A stretch of 64,000 bases of DNA, taken from NCBI RefSeq assembly GCF_002101965.1, contig NZ_LQQA01000030.1, forward strand, positions 682,001 through 746,000, in the 5' to 3' direction. Numbering within the stretch: position 1 is the stretch's first letter; each line of letters starts with the position of its first letter. The position numbers were made by a program, and so were the translations under genes. Source of the DNA: Mycolicibacterium wolinskyi. Its GTDB lineage: Bacteria > Actinomycetota > Actinomycetes > Mycobacteriales > Mycobacteriaceae. Shown here one piece after another: positions 29,073-36,750 of the stretch. The notes under the pieces were generated by a model, which did no database searches, was not told where the DNA came from, and worked only from the letters and a program-made list of their open reading frames with translations.

Positions 29073-30830
29073 ATGACCGCTGAGATACGAAAAAGTAGAT
29101 CCGACAAGCACACGCAAGAAGCCAAGAAAACAGAAAAAGCACTCAAGTCACCTACCGGCGAGGTGGTACCCCACCACCCTGTTCTCGACATCCCGGTCGA
29201 GGAGAAGGCCTATACCCGCAGGGAGGGACTTGACTGGGTGGTCTTCGGCGTCACCGCCGTGATCGCCCTCGGATTCCTGGTGTGGGGATTTCTCAGCACC
29301 GACTCGCTCGCCACCGCCTCGACCAGCGCACTCGGCTGGGTGATGAACAACACCGGCTGGCTGTTCGTGCTGACCGCGTCCGGGTTCGTGGTGTTCGTCG
29401 TGTGGCTGGCGATCAGCCGTTACGGCAACATCCCGCTGGGCCGCGACGACGAGGAGCCCGAGTTCCGCACCGTGTCCTGGGTGGCGATGATGTTCTCCGC
29501 CGGTATGGGCATCGGCCTGATGTTCTTCGGGGTCTCCGAGCCGCTCTCGCACTTCGTGACGCCCCCGCCCGGCACCGGTGAGCCGGGCAACCCCGAAGCT
29601 GTGCAGACGGCGATGGCCACCACGCTGTTCCACTGGACGCTGCATCCGTGGGCGATCTACGCCGTCGTCGGCCTGGCCATCAGCTACGGCGTCTACCGCA
29701 AAGGCCGGCTGCAGTTGATCAGTGCGGCGTTCGAGCCGTTGCTGGGCGAGCGGGCCAACGGGCCGTGGGGCAAGGTCATCGACATGCTGGCGATCTTCGC
29801 CACGCTGTTCGGTTCGGCGGCGTCGTTGGGCTTGGGCGCGTTGCAGATTCGCAGCGGACTGCAGATCGTCGGCGGACTGGGGCAGACCGGCAACGCGATC
29901 CTTATCGGCATCATCGTCGTACTCACCATCGCCTTCGTGCTGTCGGCGGTATCGGGCATCGCCAAGGGCATCCAGTGGCTGTCCAACATCAACATGGTGC
30001 TGGCGGTCGTGCTCGCATTCTTCTTGTTCGTCGTGGGCCCGACGGTGTTCATGCTCAACCTCATTCCCACCTCGATCGGCAGCTACATGCAGGACCTGGC
30101 GATGATGTCGGCCCGCACGGGAGCCGAGGGCGCCGAGGTGAAGACCTGGCTGCAGGCCTGGACGGTCTTCTACTGGGCGTGGTGGATCTCCTGGACCCCG
30201 TTCGTCGGGATGTTCATCGCGCGGATTTCGCGCGGCCGCACGATCCGGCAGTTCGTCGCAGGCGTGCTGTTCGTCCCGAGTGTGGTGTCGCTCGTGTGGT
30301 TCTGCGTGTTCGGCGGGGCCGCGATGCGGGCGCAGCAAGAGGGCGCAAACCTGGTCGGCGACGACATCGGTATCGAGCAGCAGTTGTTCGGCGTGCTCGA
30401 CCAGTACCCGATCGCCACCGTGGCGAGCGTTCTGGTGATGATCCTGGTCGCCATCTTCTTCGTATCGGGTGCCGACGCGGCGTCGATCGTGATGGGTTCG
30501 CTGTCCGAGCGGGGCACGATCAAACCGACCCGGCCCACCGTCATCTTCTGGGGTGTGGCCACCGGTGCGGTGGCGGCGGTCATGCTGCTGGTGGGCGGCG
30601 AGGATGCGCTGAACGGCCTGCAGAAGATCACGATCATCGCGGCGTTGCCGTTCGTCGTCGTGATGGTGGGCCTGGCGGTCGCGCTCGTGCGCGACCTGCG
30701 CAACGACCCGTTGGTGGTGCGCCGCAAGTACGCCGTGGAGGCGATGAACGACGCGGTGGTCGCCGGTGTCACCCAACACGGCGACGACTTTGTCATCGCG
30801 GTGGAGAAAGATCCCGCGGCGGACGGCTAA
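29073..30830 (+). CDS. BCCT-family transporter
   Basis: This 585-residue betaine/carnitine/choline transporter has about twelve transmembrane segments. The family signature WAWWISWTPFVGMFIARISRGRTIRQF is in TM8. A charged N-terminal tail precedes TM1. It imports a quaternary amine such as glycine betaine or choline, usually with Na+ or H+, for osmoprotection. The substrate cannot be fixed from sequence. The ATG at 29073 (MTAEIRKS) is chosen because the upstream extension is unlike the family. It ends 9 bp before the next gene. Confidence 0.93.
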   Translation: MTAEIRKSRSDKHTQEAKKTEKALKSPTGEVVPHHPVLDIPVEEKAYTRREGLDWVVFGVTAVIALGFLVWGFLSTDSLATASTSALGWVMNNTGWLFVLTASGFVVFVVWLAISRYGNIPLGRDDEEPEFRTVSWVAMMFSAGMGIGLMFFGVSEPLSHFVTPPPGTGEPGNPEAVQTAMATTLFHWTLHPWAIYAVVGLAISYGVYRKGRLQLISAAFEPLLGERANGPWGKVIDMLAIFATLFGSAASLGLGALQIRSGLQIVGGLGQTGNAILIGIIVVLTIAFVLSAVSGIAKGIQWLSNINMVLAVVLAFFLFVVGPTVFMLNLIPTSIGSYMQDLAMMSARTGAEGAEVKTWLQAWTVFYWAWWISWTPFVGMFIARISRGRTIRQFVAGVLFVPSVVSLVWFCVFGGAAMRAQQEGANLVGDDIGIEQQLFGVLDQYPIATVASVLVMILVAIFFVSGADAASIVMGSLSERGTIKPTRPTVIFWGVATGAVAAVMLLVGGEDALNGLQKITIIAALPFVVVMVGLAVALVRDLRNDPLVVRRKYAVEAMNDAVVAGVTQHGDDFVIAVEKDPAADG

Positions 30831-30839
30831 CCTCGCGGG

Positions 30840-31337
30840 GTGCGCGTCTACATCCCGACGACCCTGGCCGCTCTGCAGCAACTCGTCGCCGACCGGTCGT
30901 TGCGCGTCGTCAACGGGACGGCATTCGCGGTGACCCCGACACTGCGTGAGGCCTACGCCGAGGGCGACGACGACGAGCTCGCCGAGGTAGCCCTGCGCGA
31001 AGCCGCGCTGGCGTCGATTCGGCTGCTCGCCACCGGGGGCACCTCGGAGCTGCCCACGCGCCGCGCGGTCGTCGTAGCCGAAGTGCCCGAGGCGACCGGA
31101 CGTCCCGACCTCGACGACGCGGTGGTCCGGTTGAGCGGGCCCGTCGACCTCGACGCCGTGATCGCCGTGTACGTCGACAACGCCGACGCCGAACCGGCGG
31201 TGCTTGCCGCGGTGGACGTCATCGACGAGGCTGATCTCGGCGACGAGGACGCCGAACTGACCGTCGGCGACGCACAGGATCACGATCTGGCCTGGTATGC
31301 CCCGCAGGAGCTTCCGTTCCTGCTCGAGCTGTTGTGA
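30840..31337 (+). CDS. DUF6912 (Rv3231c-like) protein
   Basis: This is a 165-residue acidic protein starting at GTG 30840 (VRVYIPTTLAALQQLV). It has an alternating alpha/beta pattern and no cysteine, membrane segment or catalytic motif. The protein and its position, immediately before the reductase/desaturase pair, match Rv3231c of M. tuberculosis. The function is unknown. The 9-bp spacing to the BCCT gene suggests cotranscription, but conserved synteny with the lipid genes is older. Confidence 0.85.
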   Translation: MRVYIPTTLAALQQLVADRSLRVVNGTAFAVTPTLREAYAEGDDDELAEVALREAALASIRLLATGGTSELPTRRAVVVAEVPEATGRPDLDDAVVRLSGPVDLDAVIAVYVDNADAEPAVLAAVDVIDEADLGDEDAELTVGDAQDHDLAWYAPQELPFLLELL

Positions 31338-31383
31338 CCTACTGAGTCTGTGACGTCGCTGTCAGATTCCGACGTAGGGCTGG

Positions 31384-31414
31384 CTACGACACCGTAGGTT
31401 ACGGTACCGTAGGT
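31384..31414 (+). promoter_or_regulatory. 31-bp operator/promoter of the DesA3-partner reductase
   Basis: The site reads CTACG-N4-CGTAGG followed by TTACGG and TACCGTAGGT. It matches 32573-32603 at all non-spacer positions but one. A -10 like TACCGT (31405-31410) lies 7 bp before the ATG at 31418, so the mRNA is probably leaderless. Binding here would cover both -10 and start codon. A TetR-type lipid-responsive repressor is plausible; MadR or AlkX are candidates by function only. Confidence 0.7.
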
Positions 31415-31417
31415 TGC

Positions 31418-32554
31418 ATGGCCAAGAACTACATCAAGATCTCGGCCAATGTTGCCGATACGGTCCGCCCCACCATCGCGGGAGCCAAGGAAAACCCTGG
31501 CTGGCATGCGGTGCGCAACATCGTCGGGCGGATCACGACGCCGTTGTTGCCGGACGACTATCTGAAGCTGGCCAACCCGTTGTGGTCGGCTCGGGAACTG
31601 CGCGGCCGGGTGCTGGAAGTGCGGCGCGAAACCGTCGACTCGGCCACGTTGGTCATCAAACCCGGATGGGGCTTTTCGTTCGACTATCAACCCGGTCAGT
31701 ACATCGGCATCGGTGTGCTCATCGACGGGCGCTGGCGGTGGCGGTCTTACTCGCTCACGTCGAGCCCGGTGACCGGTGCACGCACCATCACCATCACGGT
31801 CAAGGCGATGCCCGAGGGGTTCCTCTCGACCCACCTGGTCGGAGGGCTGGCACCCGGGACCGTGGTGCGGCTGGCCGCGCCGCAGGGCAACTTCGTCATG
31901 CCCGATCCGGCGCCGGCCTCGGTGCTGTTCCTGACCGCCGGTTCCGGCATCACCCCGGTGATGTCGATGCTGCGCACGCTGGTGCGCCGCGACCAGATCA
32001 CCGACATCGTCCACTTGCATTCCGCGCCAACGGAATCCGATGTGATGTTCGGCGGGGAACTGGCGGCCCTGCAAGAGGCGCATCCCGGCTACCGGCTGCA
32101 ATTGCGCCGCACCAGGACCGAGGGCAGGCTGGATCTGCATCGGCTCGGTGACGAGGTGCCCGACTGGCAGGACCGTCAGGCCTGGGCGTGTGGACCCGAA
32201 GCCATGCTCAACGACGCCGAAAAGGTGTGGGCGGCGGCCGGGGTGCCCGAGAATTTGCATCTCGAACGCTTCGCGGTGAGCCGCGCCGCCCCGCACGGTG
32301 CCGGTGGCACCGTCACCTTCGAGCGCAGCGGCAAGGAGATCGAGGTCGACGGCGCGACGCCGCTCATGGATGCCGGCGAAAAAGTCGGGATCCGGATGCC
32401 GTTCGGCTGCCGGATGGGTATCTGTCAGTCGTGCGTGGTGGGCTTGGTCGACGGGCATGTCCGTGACTTGCGGACCGGCGTGGAACACGATCCGGGCACC
32501 CGGATTCAGACGTGTGTTTCGGCCGCCTCCGGCGACTGTGTGCTCGACGTTTAG
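31418..32554 (+). CDS. Ferredoxin reductase partner of acyl-CoA desaturase (Rv3230c-like)
   Basis: This 378-residue electron-transfer protein has an FAD-binding barrel (residues about 60-170, RWRWRSYSLTSSP). An NAD(P) domain follows (VLFLTAGSGITPVMSMLRTL). A C-terminal plant-type [2Fe-2S] ferredoxin ends it (FGCRMGICQSCVVGL, then CVSAASGDC). It closely matches M. tuberculosis Rv3230c. That protein passes NADPH electrons to DesA3 for stearoyl-CoA delta-9 desaturation. The desaturase follows 68 bp downstream behind the same operator. There is no Shine-Dalgarno; the operator abuts the ATG. Confidence 0.95.
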   Translation: MAKNYIKISANVADTVRPTIAGAKENPGWHAVRNIVGRITTPLLPDDYLKLANPLWSARELRGRVLEVRRETVDSATLVIKPGWGFSFDYQPGQYIGIGVLIDGRWRWRSYSLTSSPVTGARTITITVKAMPEGFLSTHLVGGLAPGTVVRLAAPQGNFVMPDPAPASVLFLTAGSGITPVMSMLRTLVRRDQITDIVHLHSAPTESDVMFGGELAALQEAHPGYRLQLRRTRTEGRLDLHRLGDEVPDWQDRQAWACGPEAMLNDAEKVWAAAGVPENLHLERFAVSRAAPHGAGGTVTFERSGKEIEVDGATPLMDAGEKVGIRMPFGCRMGICQSCVVGLVDGHVRDLRTGVEHDPGTRIQTCVSAASGDCVLDV

Positions 32555-32572
32555 ACTTTACTGACTGGTAAC

Positions 32573-32603
32573 CTACGGATTCGTAGGTTACGGTAGCGTA
32601 GGT
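32573..32603 (+). promoter_or_regulatory. 31-bp operator/promoter of desA3
   Basis: GTAACCTACG and CGTAGGTTAC (32569-32591) form a perfect 10-bp inverted repeat around GATT. A second half-site TAGCGTAGGT follows. A -10 like TAGCGT (32594-32599) lies inside it. It matches 31384-31414, so the reductase and desaturase can be co-regulated as separate transcripts. Confidence 0.72.
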
Positions 32604-32622
32604 AGGCGAAAGGAGGCTGACG

Positions 32623-33870
32623 ATGGCTGTTACCGACGTTCCCGCGTTCGCGCATCTCACCGATGCCGACATCGAGAATCTGGGCATCGAGCTCGATGCA
32701 ATCCGTCAGGACATCGAAGACTCCCGCGGCGAGCGCGACGCGCGCTACATCCGCCGGACCATTGCGGCACAGCGTGCCCTTGAGCTCGCGGGCCGGCTCA
32801 TGCTGGCGGCCAGCTCGCGCCGCTCGGCATGGTGGGCAGGTACCGCGACCCTGGGCGTGGCCAAGATCATCGAGAACATGGAGATCGGCCACAACGTCAT
32901 GCATGGCCAGTGGGATTGGATGAACGATCCCGAGATTCACTCCTCGACGTGGGAGTGGGACATGAGTGGGGCGTCCAAGCACTGGCGGTTCACCCACAAC
33001 TTCATGCATCACAAGTACACCAACATCCTCGGCATGGACGACGATGTGGGCTATGGCCTCATCCGGGTGACGCGCGACCAGCGCTGGAAGCCGATGAACC
33101 TGCTCAACCTGTTCTACAACACCATGTTGTGCACCTTGTTCGAGTGGGGCGTTGGGTTGCAGCACCTGGAGCTCGGCAAGATCTTCAAGGGCCGCGACGA
33201 CCGCAAGGCCACGCTGGTCCGCGTGCGTGAGTTCGGCGTCAAAGCCGGCGCGCAGGTGTTCAAGGACTACGTGGCATGGCCGGCGGTGACCTCGCTGTCG
33301 CCGGGTGCGACCTACAAGTCCACCTTGAAGGCCAACGCGATGGCCAACATCATCCGCAACGTGTGGGCCAACGCGGTGATCTTCTGCGGCCATTTCCCCG
33401 ATGGCGCAGAGAAATTCACCAAGACGGACATGGTCGGCGAAACCAAGGGCCAGTGGTACCTCCGGCAGATGCTGGGCAGTGCCAATTTCGACAACGGCCC
33501 GGTGCTGCGGTTCATGAGCGGCAACCTGTGCCACCAGATCGAACACCACCTGTATCCCGATCTGCCGAGCAACCGGCTCTACGAGATCTCGATCCGGGTC
33601 AGGGCACTGTGCGAGAAGTACGACCTGCCCTACACCACGGGCTCGTTCCTCGTGCAATACGGCAAGTCCTGGCGCACGATCGCCAAGCTGTCATTGCCGG
33701 ATCGGTTCCTCCGCGACACCGCTGACAATGCACCGGAGACCCGCAGTGAGCGGATGTTCACCGAGCTCGAGGGATTCGGGGTCACCGATCCCCACACCGG
33801 TCGCCGCCGCGGTTTGAAGACCGCGATCGAGACCGTCCGCGGCTGGCGCCGCACCAAGCGCGCCGCGTAG
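32623..33870 (+). CDS. desA3: Membrane acyl-CoA (stearoyl) desaturase DesA3
   Basis: This 415-residue integral-membrane di-iron desaturase has the three histidine boxes HNVMHGQWDW, HNFMHHKYTN and HQIEHHLYPDLP and hydrophobic stretches between them. The family introduces a delta-9 double bond in stearoyl-CoA to give oleoyl-CoA. A strong AAAGGAGG precedes the ATG at 32623. It corresponds to Rv3229c and is paired with the reductase upstream. A hairpin terminator follows its stop. Confidence 0.96.
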   Translation: MAVTDVPAFAHLTDADIENLGIELDAIRQDIEDSRGERDARYIRRTIAAQRALELAGRLMLAASSRRSAWWAGTATLGVAKIIENMEIGHNVMHGQWDWMNDPEIHSSTWEWDMSGASKHWRFTHNFMHHKYTNILGMDDDVGYGLIRVTRDQRWKPMNLLNLFYNTMLCTLFEWGVGLQHLELGKIFKGRDDRKATLVRVREFGVKAGAQVFKDYVAWPAVTSLSPGATYKSTLKANAMANIIRNVWANAVIFCGHFPDGAEKFTKTDMVGETKGQWYLRQMLGSANFDNGPVLRFMSGNLCHQIEHHLYPDLPSNRLYEISIRVRALCEKYDLPYTTGSFLVQYGKSWRTIAKLSLPDRFLRDTADNAPETRSERMFTELEGFGVTDPHTGRRRGLKTAIETVRGWRRTKRAA

Positions 33871-33881
33871 TTTTCGTCCGA

Positions 33882-33922
33882 CCGTGGGCTGTGCCGAATT
33901 TCGGTGCAGCCCACGGTTGTTT
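33882..33922 (+). terminator. Rho-independent terminator after desA3
   Basis: CCGTGGGCTG (33882-33891) pairs with CAGCCCACGG (33907-33916), with an inner CCGA/TCGG extension, and TTGTTT follows. It lies 12 bp after the desA3 stop. Confidence 0.8.
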
Positions 33923-33974
33923 CTGTGGACGGCTTCGTTGCCGATTGCCGTTTTGCCCGAGTGCCGACTGCTTG

Positions 33975-34122
33975 GCTGCCGATTGTCACGCTGGAGTGGC
34001 AGTAGGCGTCGTTTGTCACGCTAGCGTGGCTGGCGGTGCTGAGGGTCGCGGCCGCTGGGTGTTTCGCTGCCGATTGTCACGCTGGAGTGGCAGTAGGCGG
34101 CGAATGCCACGCTAGCGTGACA
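33975..34122. repeat. Two 34-bp direct repeats carrying four related palindromes
   Basis: The 330 bp between desA3 and the TetR gene hold no convincing gene. A 34-bp sequence at 33975-34008 recurs identically at 34066-34099. Each copy contains the palindrome-like TGTCACGCTGGAGTGGCA (33984-34001 and 34075-34092). Each is followed 30 bp later by a near-perfect TG(T/C)CACGCTAGCGTG(G/A)C palindrome (34014-34030 and 34105-34122). This looks like an intergenic palindromic repeat family or clustered protein-binding sites. No coding or tRNA-like features are seen. Confidence 0.8.
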
Positions 34123-34188
34123 ACGGGCAGGCATCGCCCATCAAAGGCACGCGCCAGCGCCGGGTGAAGTGGACCGGACTGTTCGGTT

Positions 34189-34194
34189 TACAGT
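34189..34194 (+). promoter_or_regulatory. -10 box for a leaderless TetR transcript
   Basis: TACAGT lies exactly 6 bp before the GTG start at 34201. This is the spacing of leaderless mycobacterial mRNAs. It overlaps ACTGT-N7-ACAGT (34178-34194), a perfect inverted repeat that could be the autoregulatory operator. Confidence 0.5.
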
Positions 34195-34200
34195 TGAGGC

Positions 34201-34830
34201 GTGCCGTCGGAACAGGAACCCGCTTCGCGGCCTCGGCTGACGTCTCGGGGCGTGGCGACCCGCAATCGCATCGTGGCGGCCGCTGCCGAGCTGATGCACG
34301 TCAAGGGTGTGGCTGCGACGACGATCGACGAGGTGCTGGCTGCGGGCGCGGCCAGTAAATCGCAGTTCTACCAGCATTTCGACGACAAGTCCGAGCTGGT
34401 CTATGAGGTGATCAACCTCCGCGCCGACGAGATTCTGTCGTGGCAGCGGCTGCGGCTCGAGAAGGTTGACAGCTTTCGGGGCTTGGACCAGTGGAGAGAC
34501 GCCATGGTCCAACGGTGTGCGCTGCGCCGTGGCTTGTGGGGATGTGAACTCGGCTCGCTCGCCGCCGAGCTGTCCGACTCTGACGACAAAGCACGCGTAT
34601 CGCTGGCCGAGCACTTCGCGCAGTGGCGCGATCTGCTGGCGGCCGCACTGCAGCGCATCCGTGACAGCGGAGCCCTTCGCGCCGACATCGACGCGAAGGG
34701 TCTCGCGACCGGGTTACTCGCCGCGGTCGAGGGCGGTTACCTGCTGTCTCAGACTGCGCATGATCCGCGTCTGATGCAGTCGGCGCTCAATATGGCGATC
34801 GACCACATCAAGTCGTATCAGGCTGCCTGA
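34201..34830 (+). CDS. TetR-family regulator
   Basis: This 209-residue TetR protein starts at GTG 34201. The helix-turn-helix is in TTIDEVLAAGAASKSQFYQHFDDKSELVYEV. The C-terminal domain has GCELGSLAAELSDSDDKARVSLAEHFAQWRDLLAAALQR, typical of TetR_C (AcrR-like) members. An inverted repeat overlaps its own -10, so autorepression is likely. The neighbouring target is unclear; the convergent lipoprotein gene ends 8 bp away. No ligand is predicted. Confidence 0.88.
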   Translation: MPSEQEPASRPRLTSRGVATRNRIVAAAAELMHVKGVAATTIDEVLAAGAASKSQFYQHFDDKSELVYEVINLRADEILSWQRLRLEKVDSFRGLDQWRDAMVQRCALRRGLWGCELGSLAAELSDSDDKARVSLAEHFAQWRDLLAAALQRIRDSGALRADIDAKGLATGLLAAVEGGYLLSQTAHDPRLMQSALNMAIDHIKSYQAA

Positions 34831-34838
34831 CAACGGTT

Positions 34839-35108
34839 TTAGTGGCCGCCCTTGCCGCCGCCGGTGGGCGGTGCCGGGGTGACGATGTGCGTGGGCGTGA
34901 ACTTGTTCCCGCCGTCGGGGTTCAGTCCCTTCTCGGTGGGCGCCACGCTCGGGGCGGTGGTCGTCGTGGTTGTGGTCGTCGTGGTCGTCGGAGTGCTGGG
35001 AGCTTCCTCGCCACCGGTGCCGCAGGCCACGGCGAAACCGCCCATGCCGATGAGGGCGGCCAGGCCGGCGGTGGCGGCAAGGCGGCGGGGTAAACGACGT
35101 GAAGTCAT
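34839..35108 (-). CDS. Small Thr-rich lipoprotein
   Basis: This 89-residue protein has a signal peptide (MTSRRLPRRLAATAGLAALIGMGGFAVAC) with a lipobox-like AVAC. Eleven consecutive Thr residues follow (encoded near 34957-34996), then a Gly/Pro tail ending GGGKGGH. It has a low-complexity mature part and no recognised domain. The ATG at 35108 is preferred over the upstream extension because it starts the signal peptide. It converges on the TetR gene. The Thr tract is made of near-identical triplets and could vary in length. Confidence 0.75.
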   Translation of the reverse strand: MTSRRLPRRLAATAGLAALIGMGGFAVACGTGGEEAPSTPTTTTTTTTTTTAPSVAPTEKGLNPDGGNKFTPTHIVTPAPPTGGGKGGH

Positions 35109-35339
35109 CACGAATGTCCTGTCTGTGAGCCGCAAATATCCGAACTGAACTGTATCGTCCAGTTCTGCGACGGTCAATTGCGGTTAGCTGGTATTGACAT
35201 GTCTACTGCGACACTTTTTCGGACGTGAAAGTCCAAATCGCATCCGATTCCAAGTATTCACCGGCTGTTCTCCCAGGGCCCTCGCAGACACCGCTCCTAA
35301 CCTCTGGCTCTCAACACGTCGGGTTGACCGGAGGTCGAA

Positions 35340-35765
35340 ATGAAAAAGCTGCTCGCGAAGGCCGCGGTCGCGGTCGCATTGTCCGGCGTTCCCGTGGGGT
35401 TGTTGGCCACCGGTGTCGCGGCCGCGGATGACTATGCCGGCCAAACGTATGCCGATGCCCAGTCCGCGCTTGCCGACGCCGGTATGAAAGGTGTTGTCTC
35501 GACTCGGTCGGGTGACTCGTTATCGGACGACGACTGTGTCGTCACAAGTTCTGAGCAGGCGCCGTGGCTCAAGGGTGACGACTTCGCACCGGTCACCGAC
35601 ACCGTGCTGCTGAACCTGAACTGCAACGCCGGGGTGGCGACGGCCAAGGCGCCGGGGAACTCCGCCGCCAGCCCGGAAGGACGGGCGGCGCTCAAGAAGG
35701 CGAAGGACGAAGCCGAACAGGAGCAGGAGCAGGCGGCGGCCGACCAGGCCAAGGCCAAGCGTTGA
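35340..35765 (+). CDS. Secreted PASTA-like protein
   Basis: This 141-residue secreted protein has signal peptide MKKLLAKAAVAVALSGVPVGLLATGVAAA. A single PASTA-like domain follows (YAGQTYADAQSALADAGMKGVVSTRSGD), with two cysteines (DDDCVVT and LNLNC) that probably form a disulfide. The tail is highly charged (KKAKDEAEQEQEQAAADQ). PASTA domains bind peptidoglycan or beta-lactam-like ligands in other proteins; the role here is unknown. GGAGG precedes the ATG. The 231-bp divergent gap upstream (35109-35339) contains a consensus TTGACA at 35194-35199 and an AACTG-N7-CAGTT inverted repeat (35148-35164). Confidence 0.82.
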   Translation: MKKLLAKAAVAVALSGVPVGLLATGVAAADDYAGQTYADAQSALADAGMKGVVSTRSGDSLSDDDCVVTSSEQAPWLKGDDFAPVTDTVLLNLNCNAGVATAKAPGNSAASPEGRAALKKAKDEAEQEQEQAAADQAKAKR

Positions 35766-35770
35766 CCCCG

Positions 35771-36697
35771 CTACCGCCTGACCGCGGTGCTGTAGTAGTT
35801 GTCGCTCAGCGAATGCCTGCCGTCGATACGTGGGGGCACGTCCAGCCCGGTATCGGCGAGCAGGGCGGTGAGCTGCGTACGAACCGTCGTCCAGCCGCGG
35901 GCGCCGAGGTAGTCGTCGACGTCGTTGCGCGGGCCCGGGTAGCCGAGCTCGCCGAGTTCGACGTCGAAACCGTGTTCCTGCCAGCGTGCGGTGATCGGAT
36001 CCAGCTCCTGGGTGCTCGCACCGTCCGGGTCGCTTCCGATCAGCGAAACCTCGCAGGCCAGTCTGCTTCCCGACGCACTCAGTGCGGTGATGTTGTCGAG
36101 CAACCGGTCCTGGGCGTCGGCAGGCAGGAACGGCAACAGGCCTTCGGCGCTCCACGCCGAAGGAGCAGTCGGGTCAAAACCGCTCGCACGCAAGGCAGTC
36201 GGCCAGTCGTCGCGCAGATCGATAGGCACCTCCCGGATGTCGGCGGTCGGTGCGGCCCCGAGCTGGGCCAGCGTGCGCGCCTTGAAGGTCAACACGTCGG
36301 GAACGTCGATCTCGAACACCACGGTTCCGGCGGGCCACGCCAGCCGGTAGCCGCGCGCATCGAGGCCCGAGGCCAGGATCACCGCCTGCCGGATGCCCGC
36401 TTGCGCGGCATCGGTGAAGAACGCGTCGAAATACCTGGTGCGCGCGGCCAGCAGGTCGGTCATCTGCTGCATGCCCCACGGCGCACCGGGGATGTCGACA
36501 GTCGCGGCATCGAGATCACCGCTGCCCCAACGGGTGAAGAAGTCGATGCCGACGGCGCGCACCAGCGGTTCGGCGAAGGGATCGTCGATGAGGGCAGGTT
36601 CGGCTCGGGTGGCGCGAGCCCGCCCCGCCGCGACCATCGTCGCCGTGGCGCCGACGCTGGTGGCCAGGTCCCAGGTGTCGTTATCGGTGCGTTCCAT
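35771..36697 (-). CDS. S-adenosyl-L-methionine-dependent methyltransferase (LCMT/TIGR00027 family)
   Basis: This 308-residue protein belongs to the large mycobacterial putative O-methyltransferase family. It begins WDLATSVGATATMVAAGRARATRAEPALIDDPFAEPLV and has the SAM segment AVILASGLDARGYRLAWPAGTVVFEIDVPDVL. Substrates are unknown for nearly all members, though the fold relates to leucine carboxyl methyltransferases. ATG 36697 is well placed. It lies 53 bp downstream of rsgA on the same strand, with an inverted repeat in the gap. Confidence 0.9.
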   Translation of the reverse strand: MERTDNDTWDLATSVGATATMVAAGRARATRAEPALIDDPFAEPLVRAVGIDFFTRWGSGDLDAATVDIPGAPWGMQQMTDLLAARTRYFDAFFTDAAQAGIRQAVILASGLDARGYRLAWPAGTVVFEIDVPDVLTFKARTLAQLGAAPTADIREVPIDLRDDWPTALRASGFDPTAPSAWSAEGLLPFLPADAQDRLLDNITALSASGSRLACEVSLIGSDPDGASTQELDPITARWQEHGFDVELGELGYPGPRNDVDDYLGARGWTTVRTQLTALLADTGLDVPPRIDGRHSLSDNYYSTAVRR

Positions 36698-36713
36698 GCC
36701 ATCGATTTAACGC

Positions 36714-36726
36714 TTAGCCGAGCTAA
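36714..36726. promoter_or_regulatory. Inverted repeat upstream of the methyltransferase
   Basis: TTAGC (36714-36718) and GCTAA (36722-36726) flank CGA, giving a compact palindrome 17 bp before the ATG at 36697. It may be an operator. Nothing else supports a named regulator. Confidence 0.35.
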
Positions 36727-36750
36727 CCAGCAAGGTCGGTGGGGGAACTG

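Noticed and set aside
29148..31283. 711-codon minus-strand frame across the BCCT gene
   Set aside because: Low-complexity His/Arg/Asp composition and exact antisense of a clear transporter.
33871..34200. CRISPR-like array in the repeated gap
   Set aside because: Only two long repeats and variable, related spacers; the units are palindromes rather than repeat-spacer pairs and no cas gene is present.
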